The notes under the pieces are model-generated. The model made no database searches. It saw nothing but the letters and a program-made list of their open reading frames with translations, and was not told the DNA's origin. From Kiritimatiellia bacterium (lineage in GTDB: Bacteria > Verrucomicrobiota > Kiritimatiellia > RFP12 > UBA1067): a stretch of DNA of 45,839 nucleotides. A program made the translations under genes and the position numbers. The DNA is taken from contig CAAFYT010000089.1 in assembly GCA_900767325.1 (NCBI GenBank), positions 1-45,839 of the forward strand. Reading direction: 5' to 3'. Positions 28,501 to 34,649 of the stretch are shown piece by piece (positions within the stretch are counted from its first letter, which is position 1; each line of letters begins with the position of its first letter).

Positions 28501-29087
28501 ACCTCGGCGAGTGGGAGGACGAGTGGGAGATCGTTCGCACGTCCTTGCCCGCCAAGGTCGAATCCGACGGCAAGATCACCATCAGCCCGGCGCTTGTGAA
28601 GCTCGTATCCAACGTGACACGCTTCTCCTCGGGCATGTCGGGCGCGACGCTCACGACCTTCTCGGAGCCGACGTTCGCCGGTCTCGTCCTCTCCGATCCC
28701 GATTCGGATAGCGTTGATGTCCTTGCGGCCGTCCGTCGGGCGGTCGACAAGGGTGTCGTGCCGACTTCGCTGATGGTCACCGACGTCGAGTTCGACGTCC
28801 CCGCCGGGAAGGTCGCGCTTTCGATCGATTGCGCGGTGGACTACATCAACGCTGATCTCGCAGAAATCGCCAAGCGCATCTATGTGCTGGACGAGTCCGA
28901 CGTGGTGCCGGTCACGGTCAAGGTCCTGAAGAAGACGACCTTGGCTCAAGCCGATTGGGACGTGGCCTGCGAGATTCCGAATGTCATGCTCGGCAAGGGC
29001 GTGGTGGAGTTGCAGGTCTCCGACAACGGCGCGCCGCTCGATCCGACGGGATGCTACAAGGTCGTCCTCGAAGAGGATGTGCGCTGA
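16530..29087 (+). CDS. Giant secreted protein (4185 aa) with bacterial TSP3 calcium motifs and LamG domain
   Basis: Begins with signal peptide MKNKILSLIALAAIFACGSAMA after Shine-Dalgarno-like AAAGGAAACGAGG (16511-16523). Residues ~25-1400 are beta-rich, with PPTVSVRCDREVVYADED suggesting Calx-beta or Ig-like units. From ~1460 come calcium-type DxDxDGxxD motifs near 1460, 1532, 1555, 1947, 2053, 2100, 2192, 2339, 2418, 2514, 3088, 3114 and 3192, many followed by a W/Y-E pair as in bacterial TSP3 repeats. A LamG domain spans ~2550-2790 (LEFTVECWVRPE, WTHLAATYDGRKLVLFIDG, GYLDEVRIWDGARSEGEI). A Thr/Ser linker lies at ~1912-1944 and a Gly/Ser linker near 3485. No C-terminal sorting signal was recognised. 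The N-terminal third uses more AT-rich codons than the rest. Function unknown; a calcium-stabilised surface fibre or adhesin is plausible. Confidence 0.87.
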   Translation: MKNKILSLIALAAIFACGSAMAVGDIYDIRACKDAIGRWNDCAESELPLYTIDSPMVVGDDMYFKVRFIPRDQSGATWNLTYTGPFSPEMAKALTPLQMGIFVGGTNRLEFASCIETLESRVGPYTCLDLVFTYKVQPGDFALPIVTASIDERGNVVPTFNTDPKGTGYRGYYINPGSYQWKIYYGDTKQEAVWAISSQSFSPVPMRDLYLRKAGYVAKTVDFDKGDDYKKGDVWREVHQGSALTVNADPRIALTSVPTNSVRMYVWSTNENAVVVYPSSKVKVEKVTMKDPVTQKDVTYSVGEIVIEGGQQEAEFKIWGVSKTANGGNAGLVLSAYNHFNYENLSGDLIPDTLTIPVKCIDELPPTVSVRCDREVVYADEDYKEMAAQFTITASQALPVDVDVALKPMFADGEGGDEKWPDYMRFSTTGAFPSTSPDPSAYPTVRIPAGQTSADFTICLFALRSDDRTRGVGHGIAFKPIISDAQKAAAGIQLLEDALVTVQPAPARIIVPAEGVTLTPQPVRNDDYALTLQVNGTYADLNAGTTAGYKIYVRYPNKTFAALAGEYYVDSSDSEVEGGILKLLAKDPADGKMVKTETLPVLKFPTAGDDQTVEIYVVPPVSGSLGKSATRTVLANVKDLRSIVLTTTDGTENEYNEGATVNIKIKLSENSYDNPIYAFLRPVDSAYATNSLYRSVKGGSFMTCGMNGSDSISGIPIASPETEVTASFMFLDGYSRDNGGLNAGFEVILSEEQTSTNKVIKGFNSNQLNLTVYNVEPELTRFELNGVKYNDGDTATTKYPLGQDQVVKAIVKDVQYDLDNNFTCRWTPYCDDIPQEDGIKTIVGNPSNCTYTNNFPIAGHWKIELEIKDKDMSDWKATSYALYLDVVDQPQVSISAPETLDETARTQKILVGLGGYYDSSAAGGKPMDVMIHVIPPTGANPGEFKLAEEYRNTDPLLGPTEEGYYIIQIKDTKEHEIPISSLDGTMLSEGSGFKLEAYVVTKTVNPRTGVPWCDYYLLNSTKSYVLNVAPNNNDADGKAFSPLGDINTPSGRVEVAASRATERKITWRFRNDVEADMKAGVTIHISGGGGENYNEDGFTNGVKTVTESASGTYVPDFSGLTGDQQVMIEIEDKDGGNISQTWYFTIIASKTLNTFADGPSGGTDKQLSVKYQGAAGLGKGHVFIPGYSGVPGATQFRLSWNCGRNNIMYGYAYGYRVGAIDNGQLNGGNDIPIDSNGNTWTTGDPYYQYDDKTLDSFLYAWLKPTSAEGGDSEATINVTPEFSDGTVSAAEIRMPAQEASGEKDGSGYLPVTVEAVFSKEYIASDNIGDINADGIPDLYIANPYYDFTVDYSLFRGEGSDMASFKNMNDDEDFLPIGIGGTAIYPNFNGATEFTAYQEIRGLGDGLNNAPALAGITGAKPDPDFTDLELKSARTLGYTSAKDALDHGWSPERPSNPTVEDTDEDGFPDGYEYWFWYRAHVGYLDNGQIRRIQGEKYNPLHPEKGDVITWQEIEKVFDPITVNAEAADDINLVDTDNDGLPDILEFALGTNPIHWDTDGDGLPDGWEVLRTNLDPLKAATDDTHKDGTVNPDHDFMASMTLSGLTRITSVDAAGRAVHYATPIAYWDIMEAVQVTEEPLGTGWKVRIGEKDYIIKNGDLTESQVYVKVVDGEKEEYYLANDFKPTEAFAVSMAPGVAVRGLGAILEKGTKLDSAPVQAEWYEKRFVGFENSAGGMSPIGGNDADFERRGYSVWQYGKDGGYVMAGNKDVAVGTVVVEVAVADIKLLHHHVYQWRGFKLATDLAEKYGTLDERWDMGTGFDPTTAWNVDDHGYVHHRWWITPPSKPLSSFVRKIGYGATGMAADTEAYTTLDEYLLMNFRQHCGQVAEADLWADLHASPQKTYASIWAKNTTFPNNQTSTTTSTTTVTDEEGNTTTSTTDSASVSGWGADTDGDGVPDGWELYVSCGPYSLGNVLNNTLAISPLYNEIANNRPMDVDEDPIAGPTNPPEGDGLSYVAEFLGTDSMIAYADVDTIATTHPSDEHWLNKFWPTDPWSTDTDCDGVADGAESAGVHKVYSGMTCEWPADTGTYRIEGAGMNPCSWDTDQDGLPDPWELQYIGQYIPSTFYCTDVYQYRGYQLMCAMYGLEPSAAIFVNPAEEPGFFVGGMDPSVPDSYSETEYSLSEEILARRPLNINRDYDFDGLQNWQEYLTCTIRAFRYDDVLSPWKVPQKADFGATDEEFLDALVTGAPLNPLTDGGSNPNLVFGAFDSYAAYGSKCRRGWDLCYDHYYFFPDGVNHILRKDSNKLFTKSIYGQIIAEAGLSDEIDEDVGPVEYATCDPRDPDSDGDGMDDYYELFHGLNPLYGGKTGLDLISMQWGAGISAENNYWQLTRQNEARGDSKEKKARDFAIFPWMAGDPAADPDGDDIRNVDESIKPNIEANLTWLHTDPTPLWMTDTSSAHSLVNGYYRPPVLSLQWDGEIPRQIDGRDLPDVSAAPSHRWLLITPYNWAFEENDGYDSDHDGLSDYHEAAAKATATTDPQDEDDPRRRQAMYFTGDRSALQAKDDPIFGIGSSELFFLEFTVECWVRPERVGGARQTILERVVTHGASNPGDRRYYRRNFQLGIDETGHYYAAYDSNGTGVDRVIATSERTATADAWTHLAATYDGRKLVLFIDGVPFATTVSELHPAISGESAYTTLTYDNTVSMLDWDFDIWSYLRSITTEHAIIVGASAIEQTGSEDSKISALALDSKTSSWDAYDSFYQGYLDEVRIWDGARSEGEIRSDYKARYTFADVAANQKAVYKAWLDGARRDVTNLDVSNQLPPELAYHYTFDGLFSALSPEFMATEPNGFNATIENGGKALCARPEGYVCQWWADLPVHSLVYGNYAYVPWIPNTLAHLPRIDGTVLDSVYWSEDFVGFKSAAEMNYEKFDFPKTHELCGNYVPVVTGLGERETRNAIVLNGGTPLDEHVVSKQNFVTREEKLYTTDLLPLGNAYVRYCEDMWDGEGPSTVGDPSGKDVDFDYLPDWWEALQPGFVDLTTYDWETPITRNGLTRTAGEWYRIDIAAGAHETATGGTLADETYKSVADVDHDGMADWWEDFYGIDTHNSTDGFADVDNDGLSNYAEFLVSEVFNYAVLSPTNPRSDGFIVDYFRKFGDLYLGEVFTDHDQVNDDWEGRYPEFANRSLYDPSRDEDHDGWSNYAEYRAGTDPSKITAMGIEEYTKNEYPVPVIEAKVVYNGNDISLGQVVFKAWNEESDPDMNSVPDAIWTFGNGEAVEGDRVSTGGSSESGSSLVDYEKYIGKKPSGVQRYVLSGGAISEGSVRIAFCNPNFSIITFVDDVPVSMENGYPDDAEWFYNVFDKGGKLVHSALFGDDGEEDEIGTIDYKTGVITIDFDTFTGLHFGDYSSIASTASGSTETDAEKYYVYDIETSYVRIQWSAKLIGLTVNNTYYLSDSDVVSEAAKSHGHIREGKNTFVCYLVGGSGASGESSGEGEGASSITPGTPFGVVRGVDVGWQGAKFTVEIGETCGISPRIALWADVNDRDEKIDGANDVLLNDRTLALLNAQSSNSLDRAYWAQVVSNRVDVTPPQKDKVRVRVVRYGVDDMFYYMVAGLNPEPLIDKMFDANGRDFLCEADFLGDGIFDLDWETLKSEVVDNSAVKAANLPVTNMTYLVVIGDGEKAIHGSTDTNSVIRALGSVVTRRFEKTQSRPKAIGVIGGGDVVDRGIVFSARPTFVWSVPNEDAWAKRFGTTYTAFKIRVKDAKTGELIYNSGVVRAPAQEPDGSFRWMAPITVGAQTPQGKLFKNAANYTWDVAMYNAKFKPSANETDVWSSPDEGRFSTDVNMQQALNDRGFSSVDVSVKYAGPKAVLEKCGDLTDLRGKVRVQAFTTADFSGEPLSETQVTDFGSLVNLLDQDVNATLIGLPADGTYYVRAYIDMNGNFKKDDFESWGYAKDSAALSTTVSRKPALSIFIEDADTNGNWHPDAWEYAYLGEWEDEWEIVRTSLPAKVESDGKITISPALVKLVSNVTRFSSGMSGATLTTFSEPTFAGLVLSDPDSDSVDVLAAVRRAVDKGVVPTSLMVTDVEFDVPAGKVALSIDCAVDYINADLAEIAKRIYVLDESDVVPVTVKVLKKTTLAQADWDVACEIPNVMLGKGVVELQVSDNGAPLDPTGCYKVVLEEDVR

Positions 29088-29115
29088 CAGGAACGGAAAG
29101 GGAAGTGATAGGCAG

Positions 29116-30258
29116 ATGAAAAAGCAGATCAGGAAGGTATTGGTCGTCAATTCGGGGAGCTCGTCGCTCAAATACCAGCTCTTCGACATGAAGACCGAAA
29201 CGCGCTTGGCCAAGGGGTTGGTGGAGCGCATCGGGGCCGGTGGCCCGAAGAACCACACCGAGGCGCTCAGGCAGGTCGTGCTCGACCTCGGTTCGCCGAA
29301 GGACATCGATGCCATCGGCCACCGCATTCTTCACGGTGGCGAGGTGTTCAGGGATTCGGCGCTGATGACCAAGGCGAACATGGCGAAGGCCAGGAAGCTC
29401 GTGAAGTTCGGCCCGCTCCACATGCCGGCGAATCTGGGCGGCATCGAAGCGTGCGAGGCGATTTTCAAGGGCGTGCCGAACGTGGGCGTGTTCGATACGG
29501 CTTTTCATATCGCCACCATGCCGGATTGCGCCGGTATGTACGCGATCGACCCGCGGTACTACAGGAAGTACGGCATCCGCAAGTACGGCTTCCACGGAAC
29601 GAGCCACAAGTTCATCGCCGCGACCGCTGCCAAGTACCTCAAGAAGCCCCTCTCGAAGGTCAATCTCGTGACCTGCCACCTCGGCAACGGCTCGTCGCTC
29701 GCGGCGATCAGGAACGGTGGCGTCGTCGATACGACCATGGGTCTGACGCCGCTCGCCGGCCTTGTGATGGGTACGCGCTGCGGCGATATCGACGCGGCGG
29801 CCGTCTTGTCGATCATGTCGACCGAGGTCGTTTCGCCGGCCGAGATGGATACGATCCTCAACAAGAAGTCGGGCCTGCAGGCGCTTTCCGGCGTGCCGGG
29901 AGGGGACTGCCGGGATATCTGCGCCAAGGCGGAGAAGGGCGACAAAGGCGCTGAACTTGCGCTGGAGATGCTGGCCTATCGCGTGGCGCTCTACATCGGC
30001 GCCTACAACACCGTGGTCGGTGGTGCGGATGCGATCATCATGACGGGCGGCATCGGCGAGAATTCGGCCGAGGTCCGCTTGCGCATCCTCTCCCGCCTCG
30101 GTGCGCTCGGCATCAAGCCGGACAAAGCCGTCAACGCCAAGACGCGCGGCGTGACGGCCGTGATCTCCGCCAAGGGGTCGCGCATACCGGTGATCGTCAT
30201 GCCGACGAACGAGGAACTTATGATTGCAAGGGATACTGTAAAGGTGCTGTCGAAATGA
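29116..30258 (+). CDS. ackA: Acetate kinase
   Basis: 380-residue cytoplasmic kinase that makes ATP and acetate from acetyl phosphate, the last step of fermentative acetate production. It shows NSGSSSLKYQLFD at the N-terminus, GHRILHGGE, FDTAFHIATMP, YGFHGTSHKF, HLGNGSSLAAI, GLTPLAGLVMGTRCGDID and the C-terminal MTGGIGENSAEVR, covering the nucleotide- and acetate-binding elements. Slightly shorter than the usual ~400, mainly between the first motif and GHRILHGGE. In GLTPLEGLVMGTRSGDID of typical enzymes, Glu and Ser are here Ala and Cys. ATG at 29116 gives the standard N-terminus. The gene lies 28 bases after the giant secreted-protein gene and overlaps pta by four bases. Confidence 0.96.
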   Translation: MKKQIRKVLVVNSGSSSLKYQLFDMKTETRLAKGLVERIGAGGPKNHTEALRQVVLDLGSPKDIDAIGHRILHGGEVFRDSALMTKANMAKARKLVKFGPLHMPANLGGIEACEAIFKGVPNVGVFDTAFHIATMPDCAGMYAIDPRYYRKYGIRKYGFHGTSHKFIAATAAKYLKKPLSKVNLVTCHLGNGSSLAAIRNGGVVDTTMGLTPLAGLVMGTRCGDIDAAAVLSIMSTEVVSPAEMDTILNKKSGLQALSGVPGGDCRDICAKAEKGDKGAELALEMLAYRVALYIGAYNTVVGGADAIIMTGGIGENSAEVRLRILSRLGALGIKPDKAVNAKTRGVTAVISAKGSRIPVIVMPTNEELMIARDTVKVLSK

Positions 30259-31292
30259 ATGCGATTGAGAAAATCATCGAAAAGGCCTCCCAGCTGAACG
30301 GTTCGGTCGTTCTTCCCGAGGGGCAGGATCCGCGTGTTATCACGGCCGCCTGCGCTTGCGTCGACCGCAGGATCGCGACGCCGATCGTGCTGGGAACGGC
30401 GGAGGAGATCGCCGCGGCCGAGGCCAAGGCCAACTTGAAGCTCGCGGATCGCGGCATCAGGACGATCGACTACACGCAGGGCGATGCGGAGCTCGAGAAA
30501 GCTTATCTCGAGGCGTGGAACCTGAAGGAGTCGAAGAAGCCCGCCGAGAAACAGAAGCTCATCGATCTCGCCGCGGCCGAGAAGACGCTGCGCGGCAAGC
30601 GCATCTACTTCGGCGGCATGATGGTGAAGCTCGGCAGGGTCGATGGGCTCGTCGCCGGCTCCATCGCCTCGACGGGCGACATGTTGCGCGCGGCGTTCCA
30701 TACGCTCGGAACCCAGAAGGGCGTGAAGACCGCGTCCAGCTGCTTCATCATCGACCTGAAGACGCCGACGGAGTCCGACGATGGCGTGTTGGCGTTCGGC
30801 GATTGCGGCGTGATCCCCAATCCGACGGCGGAGCAGCTCGTGGACATCGGCCTTGCGACCGCGCAGAGCTACCGAGATCTGACGGGTCAGGAGCCGCGCG
30901 TCGCCTATTTGAGCTTCTCGACCAAGGGGTCGGCTGCCGGCGATCTGGTCGAAAAGGTCCAGAAGGCGGTCGAGCTCGCCCGGCCGAAATTCGCCGAGGC
31001 TGGAATCAAGATGGATGGCGAGATGCAGTTCGACGCCGCGATCGTTCCCTCGGTCGGTCGGCAGAAGAATCCGAACGGCGAGATCCAGGGGAATGCCAAT
31101 GTCTTCATCTTTCCCGATCTTCAGGCCGGCAACATCGCCTACAAGGTCGCGCAGCGTCTGGGCGGCGCGACGGCGATCGGGCCGAATCTTCAGGGGCTCG
31201 CCAAGGCGATGAACGACCTCTCCCGCGGTTGTTCGGCGGAGGATATCGTCGCCACGGTCTGCGTCACGCTTCTGCAATCGACCACGAAGTGA
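30255..31292 (+). CDS. pta: Phosphate acetyltransferase
   Basis: 345-residue phosphotransacetylase that interconverts acetyl-CoA plus phosphate with acetyl phosphate plus CoA, supplying AckA. It is the short, single-domain type without the N-terminal DRTGG region. Visible family segments are SVVLPEGQDPRV, MMVKLGRVDGLVAGSIAST, FIIDLKTPT, FGDCGVIPNPTAEQL, RVAYLSFSTKGSA, GEMQFDAAIVP, NVFIFPDLQAGNIAYK and GPNLQGLAKAMNDLSRG. The ATG overlaps the ackA stop (ATGA), so the pathway is translationally coupled. kdsD follows seven bases downstream. Confidence 0.96.
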   Translation: MNAIEKIIEKASQLNGSVVLPEGQDPRVITAACACVDRRIATPIVLGTAEEIAAAEAKANLKLADRGIRTIDYTQGDAELEKAYLEAWNLKESKKPAEKQKLIDLAAAEKTLRGKRIYFGGMMVKLGRVDGLVAGSIASTGDMLRAAFHTLGTQKGVKTASSCFIIDLKTPTESDDGVLAFGDCGVIPNPTAEQLVDIGLATAQSYRDLTGQEPRVAYLSFSTKGSAAGDLVEKVQKAVELARPKFAEAGIKMDGEMQFDAAIVPSVGRQKNPNGEIQGNANVFIFPDLQAGNIAYKVAQRLGGATAIGPNLQGLAKAMNDLSRGCSAEDIVATVCVTLLQSTTK

Positions 31293-31299
31293 GGATGGG

Positions 31300-32289
31300 A
31301 TGACGAAGGAACGGCAACTGAATCGGGCGCGCGAGGTCTTCGAGGTCGAGATCGAGGGGCTGAAACGCACCCGCGATTCGCTGGGCGAGTCCTTCACGTC
31401 GGCCATTCGGCTCCTCTTGGCGACCGTATCCTCCGGCGGTATCGTCGTGGTGACGGGCGTTGGCAAGAATCTGCATGTTGCGGAGAAGATGAGCGCGATC
31501 TTCGCCTCCACTGGAACGCGTTCGATCGTGCTTAATCCCGTCCAGGCGATGCATGGCGATCTGGGAATGGTCTCCGCCAACGATGTGCTGATCGCGTTGT
31601 CGTTCAGCGGCGAATCCGACGAGGTCCTTCGCCTCATACCGGCAATTCGCCGACACGGACTGAAGGTTGTTTCGCTCACGGGCAACGCGGCGTCGAATCT
31701 GGCTCGGCTTTCGGATATTCACATCGAGATCCCCTGCGGGAAGGAGGCGTGTCCGTTCGGCATGGCGCCGACCAACTCGGTCACGGCGACGCTGGCGATG
31801 GGCGACGCCCTCGCGATGGTCATGATCGATGCGCGCAAGTTTTCCATCACGGACTACGCCGCGAACCATCCGGCGGGAGCGATTGGACGCGCCCTGGTCC
31901 TCAAGGTGTCCGACATCATGCGTACGGGCAGCCGGCTTGCGCTCATTCCGCCGACCGCGACCGTGATGGATGCGGCGCTGGCGATGACGCAGTCCAAGGG
32001 CGGCAGCGCAGTCGTCGTCGACGGAGCGGGCAAGCTGCTCGGCATCTTCACCGATGGCGACTTCCGCCGCATTCTGACGAGCGCGCCGGAGGGCGCCGCG
32101 CTTCTGGCCTCGCCGATCGAGCGGCATATGACGAAGAAGCCGCAGTTCGTGCATGATGACGCCTATGCGGCCGAGCTTCTGAAGATCTTCGAACGGAAGC
32201 ACATCGACGATTTGCCGGTGTGCGATCGAACGGAGAAGGTGGTGGGGCTTGTGGATCTACAGGACCTGCCGAAGATGAAGGTACTCTGA
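31300..32289 (+). CDS. kdsD: Arabinose-5-phosphate isomerase (KdsD/KpsF type)
   Basis: 329 residues: an N-terminal SIS sugar-isomerase domain (~40-185) and two CBS domains (~205-325). It converts ribulose 5-phosphate to arabinose 5-phosphate, the first committed step to KDO for lipopolysaccharide, so the cell should have an LPS-type outer membrane. Residues matching the four key positions of the E. coli enzyme are present: Lys in GVGKN, Glu in SFSGESDE, Glu in KEACPFGMAPT, and His in AANHPAGAIGR. One difference: the usual HPxEAxHGDLGM reads NPVQAMHGDLGM, so the first His and Glu are Asn and Gln. The rest of the KDO pathway is not in the window. Its position seven bases after pta and 21 before the pilus-like genes suggests shared transcription. 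Confidence 0.92.
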   Translation: MTKERQLNRAREVFEVEIEGLKRTRDSLGESFTSAIRLLLATVSSGGIVVVTGVGKNLHVAEKMSAIFASTGTRSIVLNPVQAMHGDLGMVSANDVLIALSFSGESDEVLRLIPAIRRHGLKVVSLTGNAASNLARLSDIHIEIPCGKEACPFGMAPTNSVTATLAMGDALAMVMIDARKFSITDYAANHPAGAIGRALVLKVSDIMRTGSRLALIPPTATVMDAALAMTQSKGGSAVVVDGAGKLLGIFTDGDFRRILTSAPEGAALLASPIERHMTKKPQFVHDDAYAAELLKIFERKHIDDLPVCDRTEKVVGLVDLQDLPKMKVL

Positions 32290-32310
32290 TTTCAGGAAAG
32301 GAATACGACT

Positions 32311-33033
32311 ATGAAGAAACTGATGATGGTGACGGCGATGATGGCGACGGCGACCGCCCTGGCGGCCGGCGGCATGAAGCACGGCGCCGTGCAGGCGGGT
32401 GCCGGAAACCTCGAGGGCCCTTCGACCGAGGGCAAGGACGCGAAGATCGTTATCGACGTCTACCCGAAGCTCAGCAAGCAGGCGCTTCTCTCGGCGCCCT
32501 CGATTGGCGAGGCCTCGACCATTGGTCGGTGCTGGACGGGGCGTCCGCGCCAGTGGATCGTCCTGGAGACGAAGTACACCACATTCGCCAAGTGCCTTGA
32601 ACAGCTGACGTTCACCTGGCATGTCGTTCTGGATACGAAGACGGCGACCAACAAGGATCGCGACGACCAGTCCCGGCTCGCCCCCTACTCGTACTTCACG
32701 ACGACGACGACCTACGCCAACATTCCCCGCGGATCGCACGCCGCGTCGGTTTGCCTGCATCCCTCCTATCTGGAACGTTTCGGCGAGCCGGTCGCGGTCG
32801 GAATCGTCATCTCCAACCAGAACGGCGACATCCTCGGCGGCGATACGGTCGCCATCGGAAAGGACGTCGCCACCTTCAAGGGCAAGAAGTTCTGGGAGGA
32901 CGAGAAAGTCATGAACGCGATCTATCGGGATGACATCCCCATGATTGAGCGTCGCCAGGGCCTGCAGGATCGCTCCAAGACGATCTGGGCGCTGATCAAC
33001 CCCAATGACTACGAGCTGGTGGTGCAGCAATGA
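32311..33033 (+). CDS. Secreted protein, probable Amuc_1102-like pilus-associated protein
   Basis: 240 residues with a cleavable signal peptide (MKKLMMVTAMMATATALAAGG) and a beta-rich mature part, including FTWHVVLDTKT, YSYFTTTTTYANIPRGSHAA and PVAVGIVISNQNGDILGGDTV, ending in ALINPNDYELVVQQ. I do not recognise the family by sequence alone. The call rests on position: it directly precedes the PilM-like gene, overlapping it by four bases, in the slot Amuc_1102 holds next to Amuc_1101 in Akkermansia. Amuc_1102 is reported to have an immunoglobulin-like fold, which would suit this beta-rich sequence. A clear ribosome binding site (AGGAAAGGA) precedes the ATG. It could be an unrelated periplasmic protein. 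Confidence 0.6.
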   Translation: MKKLMMVTAMMATATALAAGGMKHGAVQAGAGNLEGPSTEGKDAKIVIDVYPKLSKQALLSAPSIGEASTIGRCWTGRPRQWIVLETKYTTFAKCLEQLTFTWHVVLDTKTATNKDRDDQSRLAPYSYFTTTTTYANIPRGSHAASVCLHPSYLERFGEPVAVGIVISNQNGDILGGDTVAIGKDVATFKGKKFWEDEKVMNAIYRDDIPMIERRQGLQDRSKTIWALINPNDYELVVQQ

Positions 33034-34649
33034 GCAAGAAATTCCTGACTCTGAACATCGGCGCCTCGACCGTCGAGCTGGCCGAATACGAAGCGGGCGC
33101 GAAGGGCGAGCTGATGCTCGTCAACTACGGTGTGGCGAAGTTGGCGGCGCCGTTGGATGGTGGCAACGCCGAGACCATCCTCTCCCCCGCGCTGATGGAG
33201 ATCGTCCGCGAAAAGGGCATCCGCCCCGGGAAGGTGGCGATCGCGGTCTCTGGGCAGATGGTGTTTCCGCGGTTCGCTGCGGTTCCGCTGGCGGGCGGCA
33301 ACGAGAAGTTCGAGCAGATGATCCGTTACGAGATCGAGCAGAACATCCCGTTCCCGATCGACGCCATGGTTTGTGACCATCAGGTTCTGGGTGAAACGGA
33401 GAACGGCGACAAGTCGGTCATGATCGTCGCCGCGAAGATTGATCAGGTCGAGGCGCTGACTTCGGCGATCTCGGCCGTTGGATTCGAGCCGGAGCTTGTG
33501 GATGTCTCGCCGATCGCCCTGACCAACGTGATGCGCTTCAACAGCGCCGATGGCGAAGAGTGCAAGGTGCTTTTGGATATCGGCGCGAAGACGACCTCCC
33601 TGGTGATCGTCGAGGGCGACAAGCTCTACAACCGTTCGATTCCGGTTGCGGGCAACACCATCACAAAGGAGATCGCCACGGCCCTCGGATGCACGATGGA
33701 AGAGGCCGAGGCGCTCAAGCTCGAGAAGGGCTATGTCTCGATGGGGGGCGTCTCCGAAGACGAGGACGAGGTCGCCGACGGGATTGCGAAGGCCGCGCGC
33801 GCCGTGCTGACCCGCCTGCACGCCGAGATCTCGCGGTCGATCAACTTCTACCGCGGGCAGCAGCACGGCGGCACGCCGACCCGGCTCTACCTGACGGGTG
33901 GCTCGGCCCTGCTGCCGCAGATCGACGACTTCTTCCGCGAATCCCTGCAGATCGAGGTCGAGTTCTTCAATCCCTTCGAACGCATCGCAATCGGCCCCAA
34001 GGTCGATTCGTCGGCGCTGGAGAAGATCGACGGCGCGGTCATCGCAACGACTGCCGGCCTCGCACTTCACCTAGCGAAGGCGGCGCGCTTCTCCATCAAC
34101 CTCCTGCCGCCGTCGATCATCCAGGCGAAGGCCGAGCGGGCTCGCGTGCCGTTCATCGCGATCGGCGGCGCGACGCTGGCTCTCGCCCTGGTTCTCGTGG
34201 GGATCGGCGTCAAGTTCGACGCCGCGGTGATCGACGCGAAGCGCGAGGGCATCGAGGGACAGGTCGCCGCGCTGGACAGGTGCGATAAGGCGATCAAGAC
34301 CGTCGAGGCGAAGTACAAGACGATCGAGGCCGAAGCCGAAGCGCTGCGCAAGCTATTGGCTGATCGCGCGGCCACGGTGCAGCGGGTGAATGCCGTACGC
34401 AACTCCATCCTCGCCGGCACGGGAATGTGGATCGAGCGGTGGGATGCGAACGGCGTGACCTTCCGCTACTGGTTCGACCGCATGAAGAAGAACAACGGCG
34501 GCAAGCCCGTTGGCGAGCTGGTCGCGGACAAGATCAAGCACAGTGGCGCGGTCGATGCGGATTCGAAGGTCGTGGTCAACAACATGATCGAACTCGGCAA
34601 GGACGATACCAAGGCACGGCAATTCTCGGTGGAGTTTAAATTCAAATGA
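33030..34649 (+). CDS. PilM-like ATPase-fold protein with PilN-like C-terminal extension (Amuc_1101-like)
   Basis: 539 residues. The first ~360 form an actin-like PilM domain: LNIGASTVELAEY, AIAVSGQMVFPRF, RYEIEQNIPFPID, LLDIGAKTTSLVIVEGDKLYNRSI, a GNTITKEIA helix, ISRSINFYRG and LYLTGGSALLPQIDDFF. PilM is the cytoplasmic ring component of type IV pilus systems. A transmembrane segment follows at ~373-393 (IAIGGATLALALVLVGIGVKF), then a coiled coil (~400-455) and a small C-terminal domain, an arrangement expected of PilN. This looks like a PilM-PilN fusion, which would join cytoplasmic and periplasmic parts in one chain. It overlaps both neighbours by four bases (ATGA). The first phosphate motif starts with Asn where Asp is typical. 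Confidence 0.85.
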   Translation: MSKKFLTLNIGASTVELAEYEAGAKGELMLVNYGVAKLAAPLDGGNAETILSPALMEIVREKGIRPGKVAIAVSGQMVFPRFAAVPLAGGNEKFEQMIRYEIEQNIPFPIDAMVCDHQVLGETENGDKSVMIVAAKIDQVEALTSAISAVGFEPELVDVSPIALTNVMRFNSADGEECKVLLDIGAKTTSLVIVEGDKLYNRSIPVAGNTITKEIATALGCTMEEAEALKLEKGYVSMGGVSEDEDEVADGIAKAARAVLTRLHAEISRSINFYRGQQHGGTPTRLYLTGGSALLPQIDDFFRESLQIEVEFFNPFERIAIGPKVDSSALEKIDGAVIATTAGLALHLAKAARFSINLLPPSIIQAKAERARVPFIAIGGATLALALVLVGIGVKFDAAVIDAKREGIEGQVAALDRCDKAIKTVEAKYKTIEAEAEALRKLLADRAATVQRVNAVRNSILAGTGMWIERWDANGVTFRYWFDRMKKNNGGKPVGELVADKIKHSGAVDADSKVVVNNMIELGKDDTKARQFSVEFKFK

